Shown here in pieces: positions 15,025 through 27,863 of a stretch of 64,000 bases of DNA. The stretch comes from Paulinella micropora. Taxonomy: Eukaryota; Cercozoa; Imbricatea; Euglyphida. A model generated the notes under the pieces. That model was not told the origin of the DNA and made no database searches. It worked only from the letters and a program-made list of their open reading frames with translations. The translations under genes were made by a program, and so were the position numbers. The DNA is taken from contig BJOX01000005.1 of the NCBI GenBank assembly GCA_009731375.1, forward strand, positions 325,592-389,591, written 5' to 3'. Every line of letters begins with the position of its first letter. Position 1 is the first letter of the stretch.

Positions 15025-17090
15025 ATGTCGGCTGGCGACGATACCCAAGATATGGCAGCAGCGAATACTGCAGAACAAAACGCATCTGGCACAGGTTCTC
15101 ATATTTTTTTTTGTTGTTGTCTTTTTGCTTTTCGAACTTTTTGATCTTGTTGTTGTTGTTGTTGGAGGCGGCCCAGTTGCATTCTTGGACGCTGGGGTTG
15201 GCGGGCTAGACACCACTCCTATCAACGCTGTCTTTCAAGCATCGGCTGCAGGGCCTGGGGAAGCAGTAGACCCAAACAGCGATGAAATTTTGTTGGAGAA
15301 TCGTTATTACCCTTGCGTTTTGAAGGTCACGTTTGTGAAGAAGGAAAGTCGGCTGAAGCAGGTCTCGGAGCTGAAGGGTCTCGACGAGCGTTTCCTCAGC
15401 CTCAGCGTTGGAGCCAAGTATAGAATCGGCACTCGTGTGCAGGTGATCATGAGTGCATTGCCCCAATTTTTTTGTTTTTGTTTTTTCCTTGGTAGGTGGA
15501 GTTGTGTAATCCTGGAGGTGTGGCATTGTTCCGCCCTGGCCGTACCAACGAGAAAGGTGAACAACTGCGCCGAGCTTGGGATTTCAGTGAGGAGGGGGCA
15601 AAGTTGATATTCGGAACTCCGGATGGTGAGAGGCTCGTGCACTTAGTTGAATACATGTTAAATGGTATGGAACTTTCCGTTGGAATGTGGTTTTACTTAT
15701 CCGCTCGTACATCAACGCCCAGTCAGTTGGAAAGCAGTTGGAGCATGTCGATACCCATGTAGCATTGGCCAGGTTGCTAGTCATTTCCAAGAGGGTGGTG
15801 CCAAACACAAACCACACTTATATTTACTTTCTGTTTGCCTACAAGAGTGAAAATGGCTCTGTGCGTGTAACTGTCTGCACAAAGGAATGGGTTCATGGCG
15901 TGGTCCCCGAAGCTTTTCAAATCCTTTTGAATGCAAATAAGGATGCGTTGTTGCCTTCGCGGTGGAGTCCAAATCAATTCAAGAGCAGTTGGTCACAGTT
16001 GGGGCGAAGCTGCTTCAGAGTTCGGAGCAGCAGTTGGGGCGCAAAGCTGAAGTGGATGTTGCACCGTCTGAGCGCAAGGCTGAGCTGGTGGGATAGCTTG
16101 TGAAATTGAAGGCAGAGCTAGTGTCAGCTAAGGCGGAGATCAGCGAGCAGGATACAGAAATTGCGAAGCTTAAGTTGGACGACGTAGAAGCAAAAAAAAA
16201 TATTGATAACGCACTTGCAGCTTTAGATGAGGAAAGGAAGGCCAAGCTTGCAATTGAATCCAAGCATAAATTTTTCATAAACCAGCAGCTTGTCATCAAA
16301 AGGGAACGTGACGAGGCTCAGGAAGCGTTACAGGGGGAAGCAAATGAGGAGCGGGAGGCTAGAGTTCAAGCTGGGGCGAAGGAATTAGCTAAACAACTAA
16401 GAAATATGAGCCGGGTCTTTGTGTTTCTTTGTTTTGTTTTAATTGTTATGTTGTTTTGTTGCAGTCGAACACGCGCAACAAAGAGGCAAAAGCAGCAATG
16501 GCCCAGGTTATGTTGTATTGCATACGTACTTTGCACTCATTACTATAAATATACATATGTTGTGCAGGAACTTGCCGCTGTTAAGGGGAGGCCCTGGGTC
16601 GCGGAGCTGGAGTCTGAGCTCCAAGTAACCAAGGCTGCGGCTGAAAAGACAGCGCTTAGCAAGTCGGAGTCTGAATCGAACCTCAAGGAGGCCGTCGACA
16701 ACCTCGAGTTGTCGAAGGCCAAGGCCAGCCAGCTCAAGTCGCAGCTCAAAGCAACCTTGCAGGAGTTGGAGTCTGTCAAGGCTCAGAGGGACGTTTTGAA
16801 AATGCGCTCAGGTATTTTTTCTTTATTTATTTGTGATCTAATTGCTCTTTTTGGTTTGTTTTGCTAGGAGCTGGGTATCCTCATCGCTCGCTGTCAGAGT
16901 CTTCGTCGTCGCCCGCCCCCGCATCCAAGTACAGCAAAAAATACATTGTAAGAAAAATGCAAACACGAAAAACGAGAGCGAAGCGAATCGTCGTCCAGCG
17001 ACAGCGAACATCACAAGTTTGCGAGCCCTGCACACAATTGCAAGCGCAAAAAGGCGGCCCGAGATCATCATTACGTTTAAAACTAGACTT
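15025..17090 (+). pseudogene. Coiled-coil gene of the transposon, upstream copy
   Basis: Start ATG at 15025 (MSAGDDTQ). Exon 15025-15094, then 15168-15442, then from 15496, all with matching phase. The third exon encodes VELCNPGGVALFRPGR-type sequence. Near 15664 the frame must change to continue into a segment beginning VVLLIRSYINAQ. A TAG at 16094-16096 then interrupts the transition to a long charged heptad-like region (about 16100-16400 and 16570-16800). Further introns lie at about 16410-16568 and 16816-16867, and the end is Ser/Arg-rich. The coiled coil and basic tail would suit a DNA- or partner-binding accessory protein. I do not recognise the N-terminal domain. The same stop and shift occur in all copies. 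Confidence 0.45.
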
Positions 17091-17638
17091 CAACTTCAGT
17101 TACAATTCCGGGTCGCGCCGCTTTGGCATGAAGTTATAGCTATCACTGAGCTACAGTATGGTTTTTTTTTTCAATTAATTAAATATATGTTTCATGATTA
17201 TTAATAATATTTCAATAATTAACAATATTTCAACCATTTTTGTTGTGTATGTGATAGATTTAAAAAGAAACGGATGTGGCATCGTGATTTACTCGCACCA
17301 GAAAAATTTCAATCGGCACTAATGAAAATTTTATTTCTACTGTTTACTATTTTATTATTGTTAAATTTATGTGAATTTATATTGATATTAGCATCATTTG
17401 CTTCACTGTAATAAATAAATCATGACAAAAATATGAAAGTAAATTTGCCACTGTGACTCTACAATTTTGCACGTTTTTTGCTTTTTTTTGTACGAAGGTG
17501 TCAAGTCGTTGTATCGGTTTGTTTTTACATTAAAATTCATCGTAAATACATTATTTCTGTAGCTTTCTTGATATTAATTGAAATTTCAGTCAATATTCAA
17601 ATTTTGACTTGAAAACTCAAGTTATATTACTAACATTA
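15481..17638 (+). repeat. 2,158-bp block repeated after a 10-N gap
   Basis: The same sequence reappears at 17649-19806 with no difference that I noticed; the only thing between the copies is the ten-N gap. The equivalent place in the downstream transposon copy (31505 onward) has only one such block. The simplest reading is two contigs with overlapping ends placed side by side rather than a real tandem duplication. Confidence 0.8.
17139..17638. other. AT-rich non-coding part of the transposon
   Basis: Very AT-rich with no coding frame. It contains the second copy of the internal direct repeat (about 17456-17530). It ends at the gap at 17639. Confidence 0.55.
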
Positions 17639-17648
17639 NNNNNNNNNN
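17639..17648. other. Assembly gap (10 N)
   Basis: Ten Ns between two copies of the same 2.16-kb sequence; see the repeat at 15481-17638. Confidence 0.95.
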
Positions 17649-17663
17649 TTTTTTCCTTGGTAG

Positions 17664-19258
17664 GTGGAGTTGTGTAATCCTGGAGGTGTGGCATTGTTCC
17701 GCCCTGGCCGTACCAACGAGAAAGGTGAACAACTGCGCCGAGCTTGGGATTTCAGTGAGGAGGGGGCAAAGTTGATATTCGGAACTCCGGATGGTGAGAG
17801 GCTCGTGCACTTAGTTGAATACATGTTAAATGGTATGGAACTTTCCGTTGGAATGTGGTTTTACTTATCCGCTCGTACATCAACGCCCAGTCAGTTGGAA
17901 AGCAGTTGGAGCATGTCGATACCCATGTAGCATTGGCCAGGTTGCTAGTCATTTCCAAGAGGGTGGTGCCAAACACAAACCACACTTATATTTACTTTCT
18001 GTTTGCCTACAAGAGTGAAAATGGCTCTGTGCGTGTAACTGTCTGCACAAAGGAATGGGTTCATGGCGTGGTCCCCGAAGCTTTTCAAATCCTTTTGAAT
18101 GCAAATAAGGATGCGTTGTTGCCTTCGCGGTGGAGTCCAAATCAATTCAAGAGCAGTTGGTCACAGTTGGGGCGAAGCTGCTTCAGAGTTCGGAGCAGCA
18201 GTTGGGGCGCAAAGCTGAAGTGGATGTTGCACCGTCTGAGCGCAAGGCTGAGCTGGTGGGATAGCTTGTGAAATTGAAGGCAGAGCTAGTGTCAGCTAAG
18301 GCGGAGATCAGCGAGCAGGATACAGAAATTGCGAAGCTTAAGTTGGACGACGTAGAAGCAAAAAAAAATATTGATAACGCACTTGCAGCTTTAGATGAGG
18401 AAAGGAAGGCCAAGCTTGCAATTGAATCCAAGCATAAATTTTTCATAAACCAGCAGCTTGTCATCAAAAGGGAACGTGACGAGGCTCAGGAAGCGTTACA
18501 GGGGGAAGCAAATGAGGAGCGGGAGGCTAGAGTTCAAGCTGGGGCGAAGGAATTAGCTAAACAACTAAGAAATATGAGCCGGGTCTTTGTGTTTCTTTGT
18601 TTTGTTTTAATTGTTATGTTGTTTTGTTGCAGTCGAACACGCGCAACAAAGAGGCAAAAGCAGCAATGGCCCAGGTTATGTTGTATTGCATACGTACTTT
18701 GCACTCATTACTATAAATATACATATGTTGTGCAGGAACTTGCCGCTGTTAAGGGGAGGCCCTGGGTCGCGGAGCTGGAGTCTGAGCTCCAAGTAACCAA
18801 GGCTGCGGCTGAAAAGACAGCGCTTAGCAAGTCGGAGTCTGAATCGAACCTCAAGGAGGCCGTCGACAACCTCGAGTTGTCGAAGGCCAAGGCCAGCCAG
18901 CTCAAGTCGCAGCTCAAAGCAACCTTGCAGGAGTTGGAGTCTGTCAAGGCTCAGAGGGACGTTTTGAAAATGCGCTCAGGTATTTTTTCTTTATTTATTT
19001 GTGATCTAATTGCTCTTTTTGGTTTGTTTTGCTAGGAGCTGGGTATCCTCATCGCTCGCTGTCAGAGTCTTCGTCGTCGCCCGCCCCCGCATCCAAGTAC
19101 AGCAAAAAATACATTGTAAGAAAAATGCAAACACGAAAAACGAGAGCGAAGCGAATCGTCGTCCAGCGACAGCGAACATCACAAGTTTGCGAGCCCTGCA
19201 CACAATTGCAAGCGCAAAAAGGCGGCCCGAGATCATCATTACGTTTAAAACTAGACTT
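17664..19258 (+). pseudogene. Duplicate of the coiled-coil gene 3' part
   Basis: Repeats 15496-17090 as far as I can compare them, including the frame change and the in-frame TAG (here 18262-18264). It lacks the first two exons, as expected if this is the same locus assembled twice. Confidence 0.5.
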
Positions 19259-19306
19259 CAACTTCAGTTACAATTCCGGGTCGCGCCGCTTTGGCATGAA
19301 GTTATA

Positions 19307-19984
19307 GCTATCACTGAGCTACAGTATGGTTTTTTTTTTCAATTAATTAAATATATGTTTCATGATTATTAATAATATTTCAATAATTAACAATATTTCA
19401 ACCATTTTTGTTGTGTATGTGATAGATTTAAAAAGAAACGGATGTGGCATCGTGATTTACTCGCACCAGAAAAATTTCAATCGGCACTAATGAAAATTTT
19501 ATTTCTACTGTTTACTATTTTATTATTGTTAAATTTATGTGAATTTATATTGATATTAGCATCATTTGCTTCACTGTAATAAATAAATCATGACAAAAAT
19601 ATGAAAGTAAATTTGCCACTGTGACTCTACAATTTTGCACGTTTTTTGCTTTTTTTTGTACGAAGGTGTCAAGTCGTTGTATCGGTTTGTTTTTACATTA
19701 AAATTCATCGTAAATACATTATTTCTGTAGCTTTCTTGATATTAATTGAAATTTCAGTCAATATTCAAATTTTGACTTGAAAACTCAAGTTATATTACTA
19801 ACATTACCCTTGACTATGTATTATTCACTTCATCTTAGTCTTGAAACTTTTCCAACATTACTTTACGTCAAAATACAGATAAAACAATTTATTTAGTTCA
19901 TTTTAATATTTTTAATTTCAATTATAATTTAAATTCAAACTTCAAAATAAAATTTTCAAGTTTTGAATTGAATCTAACGGTCAC
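19307..19984. other. AT-rich non-coding stretch before the right TIR
   Basis: No gene. Poly-T and AATT-rich sequence repeats the segment at 17139-17638 and then continues into the right terminal inverted repeat. Confidence 0.6.
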
Positions 19985-20139
19985 GTGAGTCCGATTTTGA
20001 AAAAACTGTTGTAACGGTCGGATTTTCAAATATTTTTCAAATGTTCAAACACATCAAAATCTTCAATAGTTCTAAAGGCGCAGTTATTTTCTAAATATGT
20101 CATACTTAGCTTGCACTTTAGCTGCCTGTTTATCCTGTC
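19985..20139 (-). repeat. Right terminal inverted repeat
   Basis: Reverse complement of 11080-11235. Directly outside is cggcaaatgcc, which shares no evident duplication with the left flank (aaagta). Confidence 0.8.
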
Positions 20140-20189
20140 CGGCAAATGCCTGAACGTCATACACCATACGGACGATATTGGAGGACGGT

Positions 20190-21960
20190 GAGGTAATCAC
20201 CAATGGAGATGTGGAGACGCTGGTACGCGTCCTTAATCGGCTGGTGATATCAATCCGACAGCAGAAGGAGAAGGTCACGTCGGTGATCAGGGACTGGAAC
20301 AAGAAGATGACGTTGAATCCAATGGAAGACTTGATGTCATTGCTACAAACGGTTCATGCGGCGTGGGCCGAGGAGATCAAGGATGAGGCACACTTATTTG
20401 TGGATGCGATGCCACAGTATGGGGAGGCGATGGATGCCAAGGGGCACTTGAGGGAGGACAAATCAACGCTTTTTAAGCTTATGAAAAAAGCGAGTGAATT
20501 GGACGGGACGTCCGACGCGGCGGCCGTCGGCCGAGGAGAGGACCGTAAAGGAGCTTCGAGGGTGGGCGTATCACGTATCTTTAGTGCGGGGATGTGTCGA
20601 TGGATGGGTAGCATGGGTAAGGATTCGGCTGCGCCTCTCGGAGGACTCGGAGACATCCTCGCCTGCAAAGAAGAAGAAAAAGCACAAGAAAGAAAAAAAG
20701 AAGAGCAAAAAGCAGAAGAGCGAGACGGAGGACTCGGAGTCGACGGACGAGGATTCGGGGGAGGAAGGATTGGACGGAGGAAGAAAGAGGAGTCGGACGA
20801 GTTGGTCAAGTGGCAAGAAAAAGGGATCTATCACGGGATGCGAGAAAAGAGAGAAGATCATGAAGGAGTTGAGGAAAACAGAGTTGGCGAGAAAGGGATA
20901 TACGAGCATCGACCCGGGACGAGCGGAGGATATGAATTATATGAACATGCTGCGTCAGTTCGCAGTGCAGTTCAGAAGTCAGCTGCGTGTGGCGCAGTGT
21001 GGATCCGAATTGGACACAATATGTTTCATCCTTGCGCGTCTTGGGGTCCAGTTGTGCCAATGGGAAGGTGGCAGACCAACAGACGTGGAGAGAGATTTTC
21101 GACACAAGTCACGAAGAATTCGGAAAGGGCACACTGGCAGATGGTGGACGTTATTCATTACGTCCTCTGCTCGGTTTTTGGATTCGTGGCTCTCATCGAC
21201 GCGGACGAGGAATTGGAAACGGCACGGGGGGTGATAGCGGAAAAGGTCAGAGCCAGGGTGATCTTACCAATCTTGTTCCAGGAGGTCATGGATACGTCTT
21301 AGATCAATAACGAACGGCAGGTATACCCGCTGATTATGGGATATGGGCTGTGGAGGGACCAGGCAACCAAAAATGTGATGACGGAAATGCTGAGCGCAGG
21401 CATGAAGCTGCCGACGCTGCCTGACGTCACAAAAAGGAAAAATTGTAAAAATGGCAGGGCAAGAACAACCCGGTGGCCTGGACGATGGATCACGAGGACG
21501 TCAAGGCGATGAAGGCATTGTTGATGGACCCTACGGTAACATCGAAGATGCGGTCGCATGCGCCGGTGAGGCCGCCGCAGGGGGCCAGGCAGATCAGTGG
21601 AGGTGGTGGTCCAAGGGGGCAATATGGCGGCCGACATTCACGCGGAGGCGGAGATTACCACGGGGGAAGGGCCAGGCTGGCGTCTCCCAGGGAAGGGACA
21701 AGACAGCACCCATATCGACGACCGAAGGAAGTGAATGTGGTGCGAGGAGCAGGGGGTTTTCGGCTAAGGGACAGGACGTTGCGGATACATCATTTTATAC
21801 GAACGCGGCTCGGAATATGGATTTGGGGCCTGGCGAGGCGAGATATCCTACGGCAGACAGCCTTAGTGGGGTACCAAGAGTCCCGAAATACGAACGGCAG
21901 GCGTGACGTTGAAGGAGTACAGCTATTGGCGGAAATCATGCTACTTGTAAATTATTAATA
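20190..21960 (+). pseudogene. Gag-like region of the LTR element, frame-broken
   Basis: Coding-like sequence lies in three frames. First, a helical segment (RVLNRLVISIRQQKEKV... to about 20520). Then a Lys/Glu/Ser-rich tract (about 20650-20800, SEDSETSSPAKKKKKHKK-like), followed by a segment with MNYMNMLRQFAVQF. After about 21470 comes an RGG-like Gly/Arg tract (PRGQYGGRHSRGGGDYHGG). Basic and RGG tracts suit nucleic-acid binding by a Gag. Position just after the LTR block supports this. No zinc knuckle or protease is visible. Several frameshifts are needed, so I call it a relic. The first 180 bp recur at 34036-34219, where the copy is cut off. Confidence 0.45.
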
Positions 21961-22380
21961 CCATATGGTGGTTACGTCTTCAAAGTTCAGAGAGTATGTC
22001 GCGTTCATAACGACGAGACGTTGTATCATGGCGACATGGGTCGGATGCACTCTCGGCGGCTGAACAAGGGGAGGCAATTACGGAGCTGAAGGAGGCGATT
22101 CGCCATGGAATGTGGCAGCTAGGCGGGCTGGAGGGAATGTTCCATAAATACGAACTTACTACTGCTTTGGAAAAATTAAACAACGAAAATATCAAACGAT
22201 ACGGGTGGAAGCGTAAGGATCGGGGCTCATACAATACTTGGACGCGGCGGGACGCGGACGGCGGGGCGACGGCGGATACGCTGCGGTGGCAGTGGAGGAG
22301 GACGAGGGGGTTCTTATCGATCGGCGGAAACCATGAAGCCTACGGTGTATCGGGTTTGAGAAATCATGTGTATTAAGTGT
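21961..22380 (+). other. Possible continuation of the LTR element internal region
   Basis: A frame with KEAIRHGMWQLGGLEG-type sequence is open to 22376 with Arg/Trp/Asp-rich content. It has no motif I can assign. It could be gag remnant or unrelated insertion. Confidence 0.3.
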
Positions 22381-22860
22381 ACAAACATATTTAGACACTT
22401 TCTAGCCCTATACAAACTGAACTCTGATCTCAAACTAAATTTTCTATTTTTTCCGATCTCACAAGACCCAAGCTTTGTAAGGAAAATTTGTTGCACAGAA
22501 ATGGAATTTTACTGAATGTGTTCCTGAAAACCTATCCTATCGAAGTGTGGAACGCAAATATCACAAAACATAGAAGGGGCTACAAATATCAACAACGAAA
22601 ACGAGTACACACACACACACACACACACTATTTTTGAGCCAAAAAATTTACGAAAATAGCCAAGAACGACACAGTAAAAATCTGCTGAAAAATGTGAGGG
22701 CCGGCGTGAACAACAACAAGCAAAAGTTGTGTCAAATCGGGGGAACGATAGGCTTCTAAACCAGGATGTTTCAAAAGCTGAGCTTGTAGTATGTGATAGA
22801 GCATAATTTGAATTTTTCCCAGACGCATTTTTCAACAATTTTTATTGAGAGTTTTCACAA

Positions 22861-22908
<48 letters not shown>

Positions 22909-23105
22909 CACTCAGACAGTGTTGTCTTTGAATGCATAGTGTGCAGGCACAGTGTGACACATTGTCATGAATTTTGCGTTGTGGAGTATTTCAATATATG
23001 TACTTTCAAATAAAAAAATGTACATTCATAACTATAAAACTGCAAAAACCTATCTTCCCCCCGATTTATTCATATGCTCATCGACATATGAAACGAAACT
23101 TCTTC
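22381..23105. other. Non-coding insertion with A40 tract
   Basis: No coding frame. A (CA)n run lies at about 22609-22628 and a 40-base poly-A at 22865-22904. The poly-A follows roughly 480 bp of unique sequence and may mark the 3' end of a retroposed element. Between the gag relic and the integrase fragment, where protease and reverse transcriptase should be, only such sequence is found. Confidence 0.45.
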
Positions 23106-23460
23106 ATTTTTTAAAGTGTAATTACAAAGAAAAGTTACATAATTGCAAAGTTGTTCATTTTTAAAAGTGCAATTACAAAGAAAAGTTACATAATTGCAAA
23201 GTTGTTCATTTTTCAAAGTGCAATTACAAAGAAAAGTTACATAATTGCAAAGTTGTACATTTTTAAGTGCAAATGACAACAACAACAACAACAACCAAAA
23301 AAAAGTTACATAGTTGCAAAGTTGCAGATTTCGGAAAGTGCAATTACAAAGAAAAGTTACATAATTGCAAAGTTGTACATTTTTAAAAGTGCCATTACAA
23401 AGACAAGTTACACAATTGCAAAGTTGCACATTTAAAAGTGCAATTTGCATGATAACAAGT
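23106..23460. repeat. Minisatellite, about 50-bp unit, 6-7 copies
   Basis: The unit contains aagtgcaattacaaagaaaa, gttacataattgcaaagttg and a T-run. Copies begin near 23116, 23167, 23216, 23265 (with a (CAA)n expansion), 23336, 23387 and 23435. Divergence rises toward the right end. Confidence 0.85.
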
Positions 23461-23552
23461 GCAAGTCATATAAAATTAAGCTGCAATTACAGATGCAAGT
23501 TAGATTATGCTTCCTGTGCACGAGATAATATGATAACAACAACAACCGCCCC

Positions 23553-23612
<60 letters not shown>

Positions 23613-24116
23613 AAGCAGCAATAATCATAGTAGCAAGAAAAGCAAAAATCAATAATAACAGTAAAGGGGATACCAATACGCAGATCCATGGTATTTAGAC
23701 GACCATGTTGCAATGAGCAACAGCTCGAGAGATGCAAGATTGACAGTATGATTGCAGACGCGGTTGCTTTCTATTCCCGTTCTACACTTCCCTGTAAAAT
23801 CGGTCCAGGATTTGGGTAGATTTCCCCTTGACTAGAGTGGCCTGGATGACTCAGGAGATTGTGCAACAGTCATCGGAGTCCTGGCCGGACTTCGAACGGC
23901 GAGCTCGGCCTTTCCCAGATACTGCATACAGATACATCGCACGTATGTATTGTATGTACATATGTACGCATTATGCATGCATTTATATTACATGTAACAC
24001 CTGCGTGTATGAGTGTCATTCTTTGCGTAGCAAGACAATCAGGCCGCGAAATAATATGTATGTATGTAATGTATGTATGTAAAGTATATCTGTAAATTTT
24101 ATGTACGCATGTATGT

Positions 24117-24149
<33 letters not shown>

Positions 24150-24207
24150 GGTTTGCTTTCGAACGGCCAGCTCGGCTGGCCCGACAGATAGTAATGGATA
24201 GATAGAT

Positions 24208-24242
<35 letters not shown>

Positions 24243-24631
24243 AAGATAGATAGATAGACAGAAAGATGCTTCACATAGATACATACACATACATATGCTG
24301 AATAGATGCATGCGTACATAGATACATACATAGATACATACATACATACCATACATACATACATACAGACATACATACTTACATACAGAGGTCGCGGCCT
24401 GATCGTGTTGCTACACAGATACAAACATTGATACAAAAATACATGTATACACATACATACACAGATGTTATAATGAAGTATACCTGCATACTTGCGTACA
24501 CAGAAACATAAAATTGAATACGTACAAATATAGATACTAATACGAACCTACGTACGTCCATATATATGTCAGTACCTACATACATACATACATACATACA
24601 TACATACAGACACACACACATACATACTACA
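23461..24631. repeat. Microsatellite field: (AAT)n, (AT)n, (GATA)n, (CATA)n
   Basis: (AAT)n at about 23553-23612, (AT)n near 24117-24150, (GATA)n at about 24190-24265, and (CATA)n-rich DNA to the integrase fragment. Short unique words recur within it: cgaacggc(g/c)agctcgg at about 23889 and 24160, and a gtagca..atcaggccgcg word at about 24028 that reappears inverted near 24388. These are probably fragments of one dispersed repeat. No gene. Confidence 0.75.
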
Positions 24632-26173
24632 TGCTCAGATCGAGGCTCTGACTTTAATAATGAAGTCATCGACAAGCTATCTGCATATTACGGCATGAAA
24701 TGGCAATATGTCACCGCCTGTAACCCCAGAGCGAACGGCAAGATAGAGCGGGTGCATAGACCCCTCAAGGCCGCGCTGAAGATGTATTGTATGAAGAAGG
24801 AGAACCAAAAGGCATGGGTGGAGGCAGCATCCTCGTTTGCCTTTGCTATGAATTGCCTACCCTCTACAGCGTTAGGTGGTTCAAAAGGTTCCGTCTCGCC
24901 ATACCAATTGGTATATGGGCGTGAGCCCGCCATCCCAGCCTCACTGCTGCACCCAAAAGATTCATGGGCAGATCAGGATGAGCTGTTTGGGGTGAGACTT
25001 CGGGCGAAGATGGAGGCGGAGCAAATAGTACAGGCGCATAGGGAGGCGGAGCGCAGGAAGACTGATGCTGAAGGTGTCAGGCAGGCACACCTGGATCAAG
25101 TCAGATTTCAGGTCGGGGATATTGTACTACTGTATCATCCTCAGGTTCCTCAGGGAGTCAGCTCGAAGCTGTTCATCCACTGGAAAGGACCATACCAGAT
25201 CATGGAACAGATGGGGCCTTTGAATTATAAAATCAGGGGCAGAGGAAAAGTTCAAATAGTCAATGTACGAAGGCTGATTAAGTATGATCCCTTCCTACTT
25301 GAAGATGAGTCCGTTGATCAAGCACTCAAACGGATGGAGGCTGACTTTAAAGAGGTCCCACCAATCCGTCAGGAGGATATCTCGGAACGGGATGCCTACA
25401 GGGCACCAATTGCGGAGAAGGAGGAGGCTGAGCTGGAGAACAAGCGGGCCACCGACCGCAAAAGTGCGGCGGGGACTCAGACCCGCAAAAGGGGGGAGTC
25501 GAACGTGCCGGAAGGAAAGTTCACGGAGGCGCAAATAAGGAGAGCGCAAAATGACCTTATCTACGACCGACCGAGAAAGGCGATAAGGACGGCACGTTCG
25601 CAAGGAGTCCATCAAGAGGGGAGCGATGACGGAGATCAAGACCCTCGCGCGGGCAATGACACTCTCGTTCACCCCAGTTGGAAAGAAGGAGATGCGATTG
25701 GACATATTTCATGGGCCAAAGACGCTTTTTACTTGGTGAGGCCTGCGGCTCAACACGTAGCCGATGACACGCTCTCAGATTTATATCTCATGAGAGTCAT
25801 GGCAGTACCTCACAAACGCCATACGCGATCGAATCGAATTTCGACTGCGGCACAAATAATACAACCAGTCTTACATTTCTGGAGGAGTCTGGATCCAGTG
25901 GAAGATCCTAAAGTAAGACAATACCTTCCAGTATATAAAGACGCCAAGAAACTTGAGACATGGGATGATACCATATCTCCCACAGATAAAGATCATACCG
26001 CGTGGACCATACAAGCACTACCACGAGGGGTGCTGGACATTCCTTTTGACTTGGCACAAGGCGCAATCCCTCACAAAATTTGGGACGTCCTCGAACAGTC
26101 TACCTTAGACTTAACTTTGGTTGGAGGTCCTCCACCAGGTAAAGGAGTCCGCGCGCGTAAACGGCGTCTATAG
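24632..26173 (+). pseudogene. Ty3/Gypsy integrase, C-terminal two thirds
   Basis: The open frame enters from microsatellite and becomes coding-like at CSDRGSDFNNEVIDKL, the second catalytic Asp region of the integrase core. NPRANGKIERVHR supplies the catalytic Glu. A chromatin-side GPY/F module follows (SSKLFIHWKGPYQI, about 25150-25200). The N-terminal HHCC zinc site and first Asp are missing, replaced by (CATA)n, so it cannot be a functional integrase. After the GPY/F module comes an acidic/basic tail and about 200 residues of unknown sequence ending RKRRL* at 26173. The frame itself is free of stops over 1.5 kb, so truncation looks recent. Confidence 0.8.
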
Positions 26174-26995
26174 TAAGTATTTTTTTTCTCTAGAAGTATT
26201 GTGGACCTGATCGATTGCGAACATAGCATTGATCCAATATCGTCCCGACAACCTTACTTAGATATTAAAGCTACTACAGCATTCATTCTTCTAGAGATTA
26301 ACAAGACACAGCTGACAAAAAATAGGCATTCTATTCTCTTGCTTCGGCAGAGACAGACGAGACGGCCACGAAACAGCACCGTTACGGGATCGCTATTTGA
26401 GTGAGCGATGGTGTTTCCTGGATACGACCCGCATTAGTACCAGAATGATGATCTCATTAAAGACTCTACAGTCTAATCAAGAACTGATATATTTTAATAA
26501 CATGAACTGCTACACCGGATTCCATCGATCTCTACTTGTATCGGCATATCGCAAGGTTAGGGCGCACTCAACCCAACTTCGGATATAGTCGTCAGACTTG
26601 ATCACCTGACACTATATTAAATGATACCGATTTATACAAGGGTATGTCTTCACAAAAAGTAAATGTATTTATGGAAACCGACGACCGGTTATTACATATA
26701 TATGGAAATGGCGACATTACATTATTACTCAACCATAAAACATTATACTTGGACATACTGCACAAATATCTTATCGACAGAAGAAAGAGGAAGATTTTAA
26801 TATAGATACTGAATGTGCTAGAGTATATATACGATTGGTACCGGGGCAAGTATCATTGTTGTTTTATAACGGCTAATTCGTGGGTTGATGTATCTTCATA
26901 CATAACTCTAAACGAATCTTAGTCAGAAAAGAAATCAGTTCAAAGCGTATTATGTCGGAAACGAAGTTCCGCCATAAAAAACTGGGAGGGGGTAC
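26174..26995 (+). other. 3' untranslated part of the LTR element
   Basis: No credible gene. From 26579 it is shared with 10341-10757, and it ends with the polypurine tract at 26976-26995. 26174-26578 is unique. Confidence 0.55.
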
Positions 26996-27317
26996 TGTGG
27001 ACATCACCCCCCGAATTATCCGGTAAAAAACTTATTTATAGATTTCGTCTGGCCGGACACGTCTGAAGTGCCAATTTGATCCTGGTCTTTTGGCGGCTTT
27101 TTGTCTTTGCGTCACTGAGCTAATATAACGAGACATCATTCTCTTTTTTGAGGACTGTGTTTGGTTATATTACCGACTTACTCTTCCATTGATCTATCGT
27201 TGGGGATAGTACACTAACCGATTGATTATATTATTAGGTCTAACATATATATACCTATACCGAGTCGCCACACGAGAACAGATTCGTAGTTTTTGGGTCA
27301 AAATTTAATTTAAAGTA
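26996..27317 (+). repeat. LTR left part, downstream copy
   Basis: Starts TGTGGACATC after the polypurine tract and is interrupted at the same base as the upstream copy by the same DNA transposon. Near-identity of the two LTR pieces implies a young event or recent homogenisation. Confidence 0.55.
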
Positions 27318-27863
27318 GACAGGATAAACAGGCAGCTAAAGTGCAAGCTAAGTATGACATATTTAGAAAATAACTGCGCCTTTAGAACTATTGAAGATTT
27401 TGATGTGTTTGAACATTTAAAAGAAGAATTTTTGAAAAAAATCAAGTTGAAAATCCGACCGTTACAACCGTTTTTCACAATTTTGCACGTTTTCTGCTGT
27501 TTTTTTGTACGAAGGTGTCAAGTCGTTGTTTCGGTTTGTTTTCAAGTTTCCATGAAAATTCACAAAATATTATTAATTTATTTTGATTTTATCATATTTA
27601 AACATAATTTTGAAAAATTCAAAAAATTTGAAAATATAACCGCTGCAATAATTTCTGTAACTTAAGCATACTGTAGACGAAAGCTACTTGCCACTCACTT
27701 GTACTAGCTATAGATACTCACTGACTACTTGAACTATGAATGAAATTAAATTAATATTAGACGGTTTGTTTATTCAAAATTCAAATTTAAGTTTAAATTC
27801 CGCTCAAATTCAACGGTTCAAATTCAAGTTTAAATTCAACTTTTTAACGCAAACACTGTTTTA

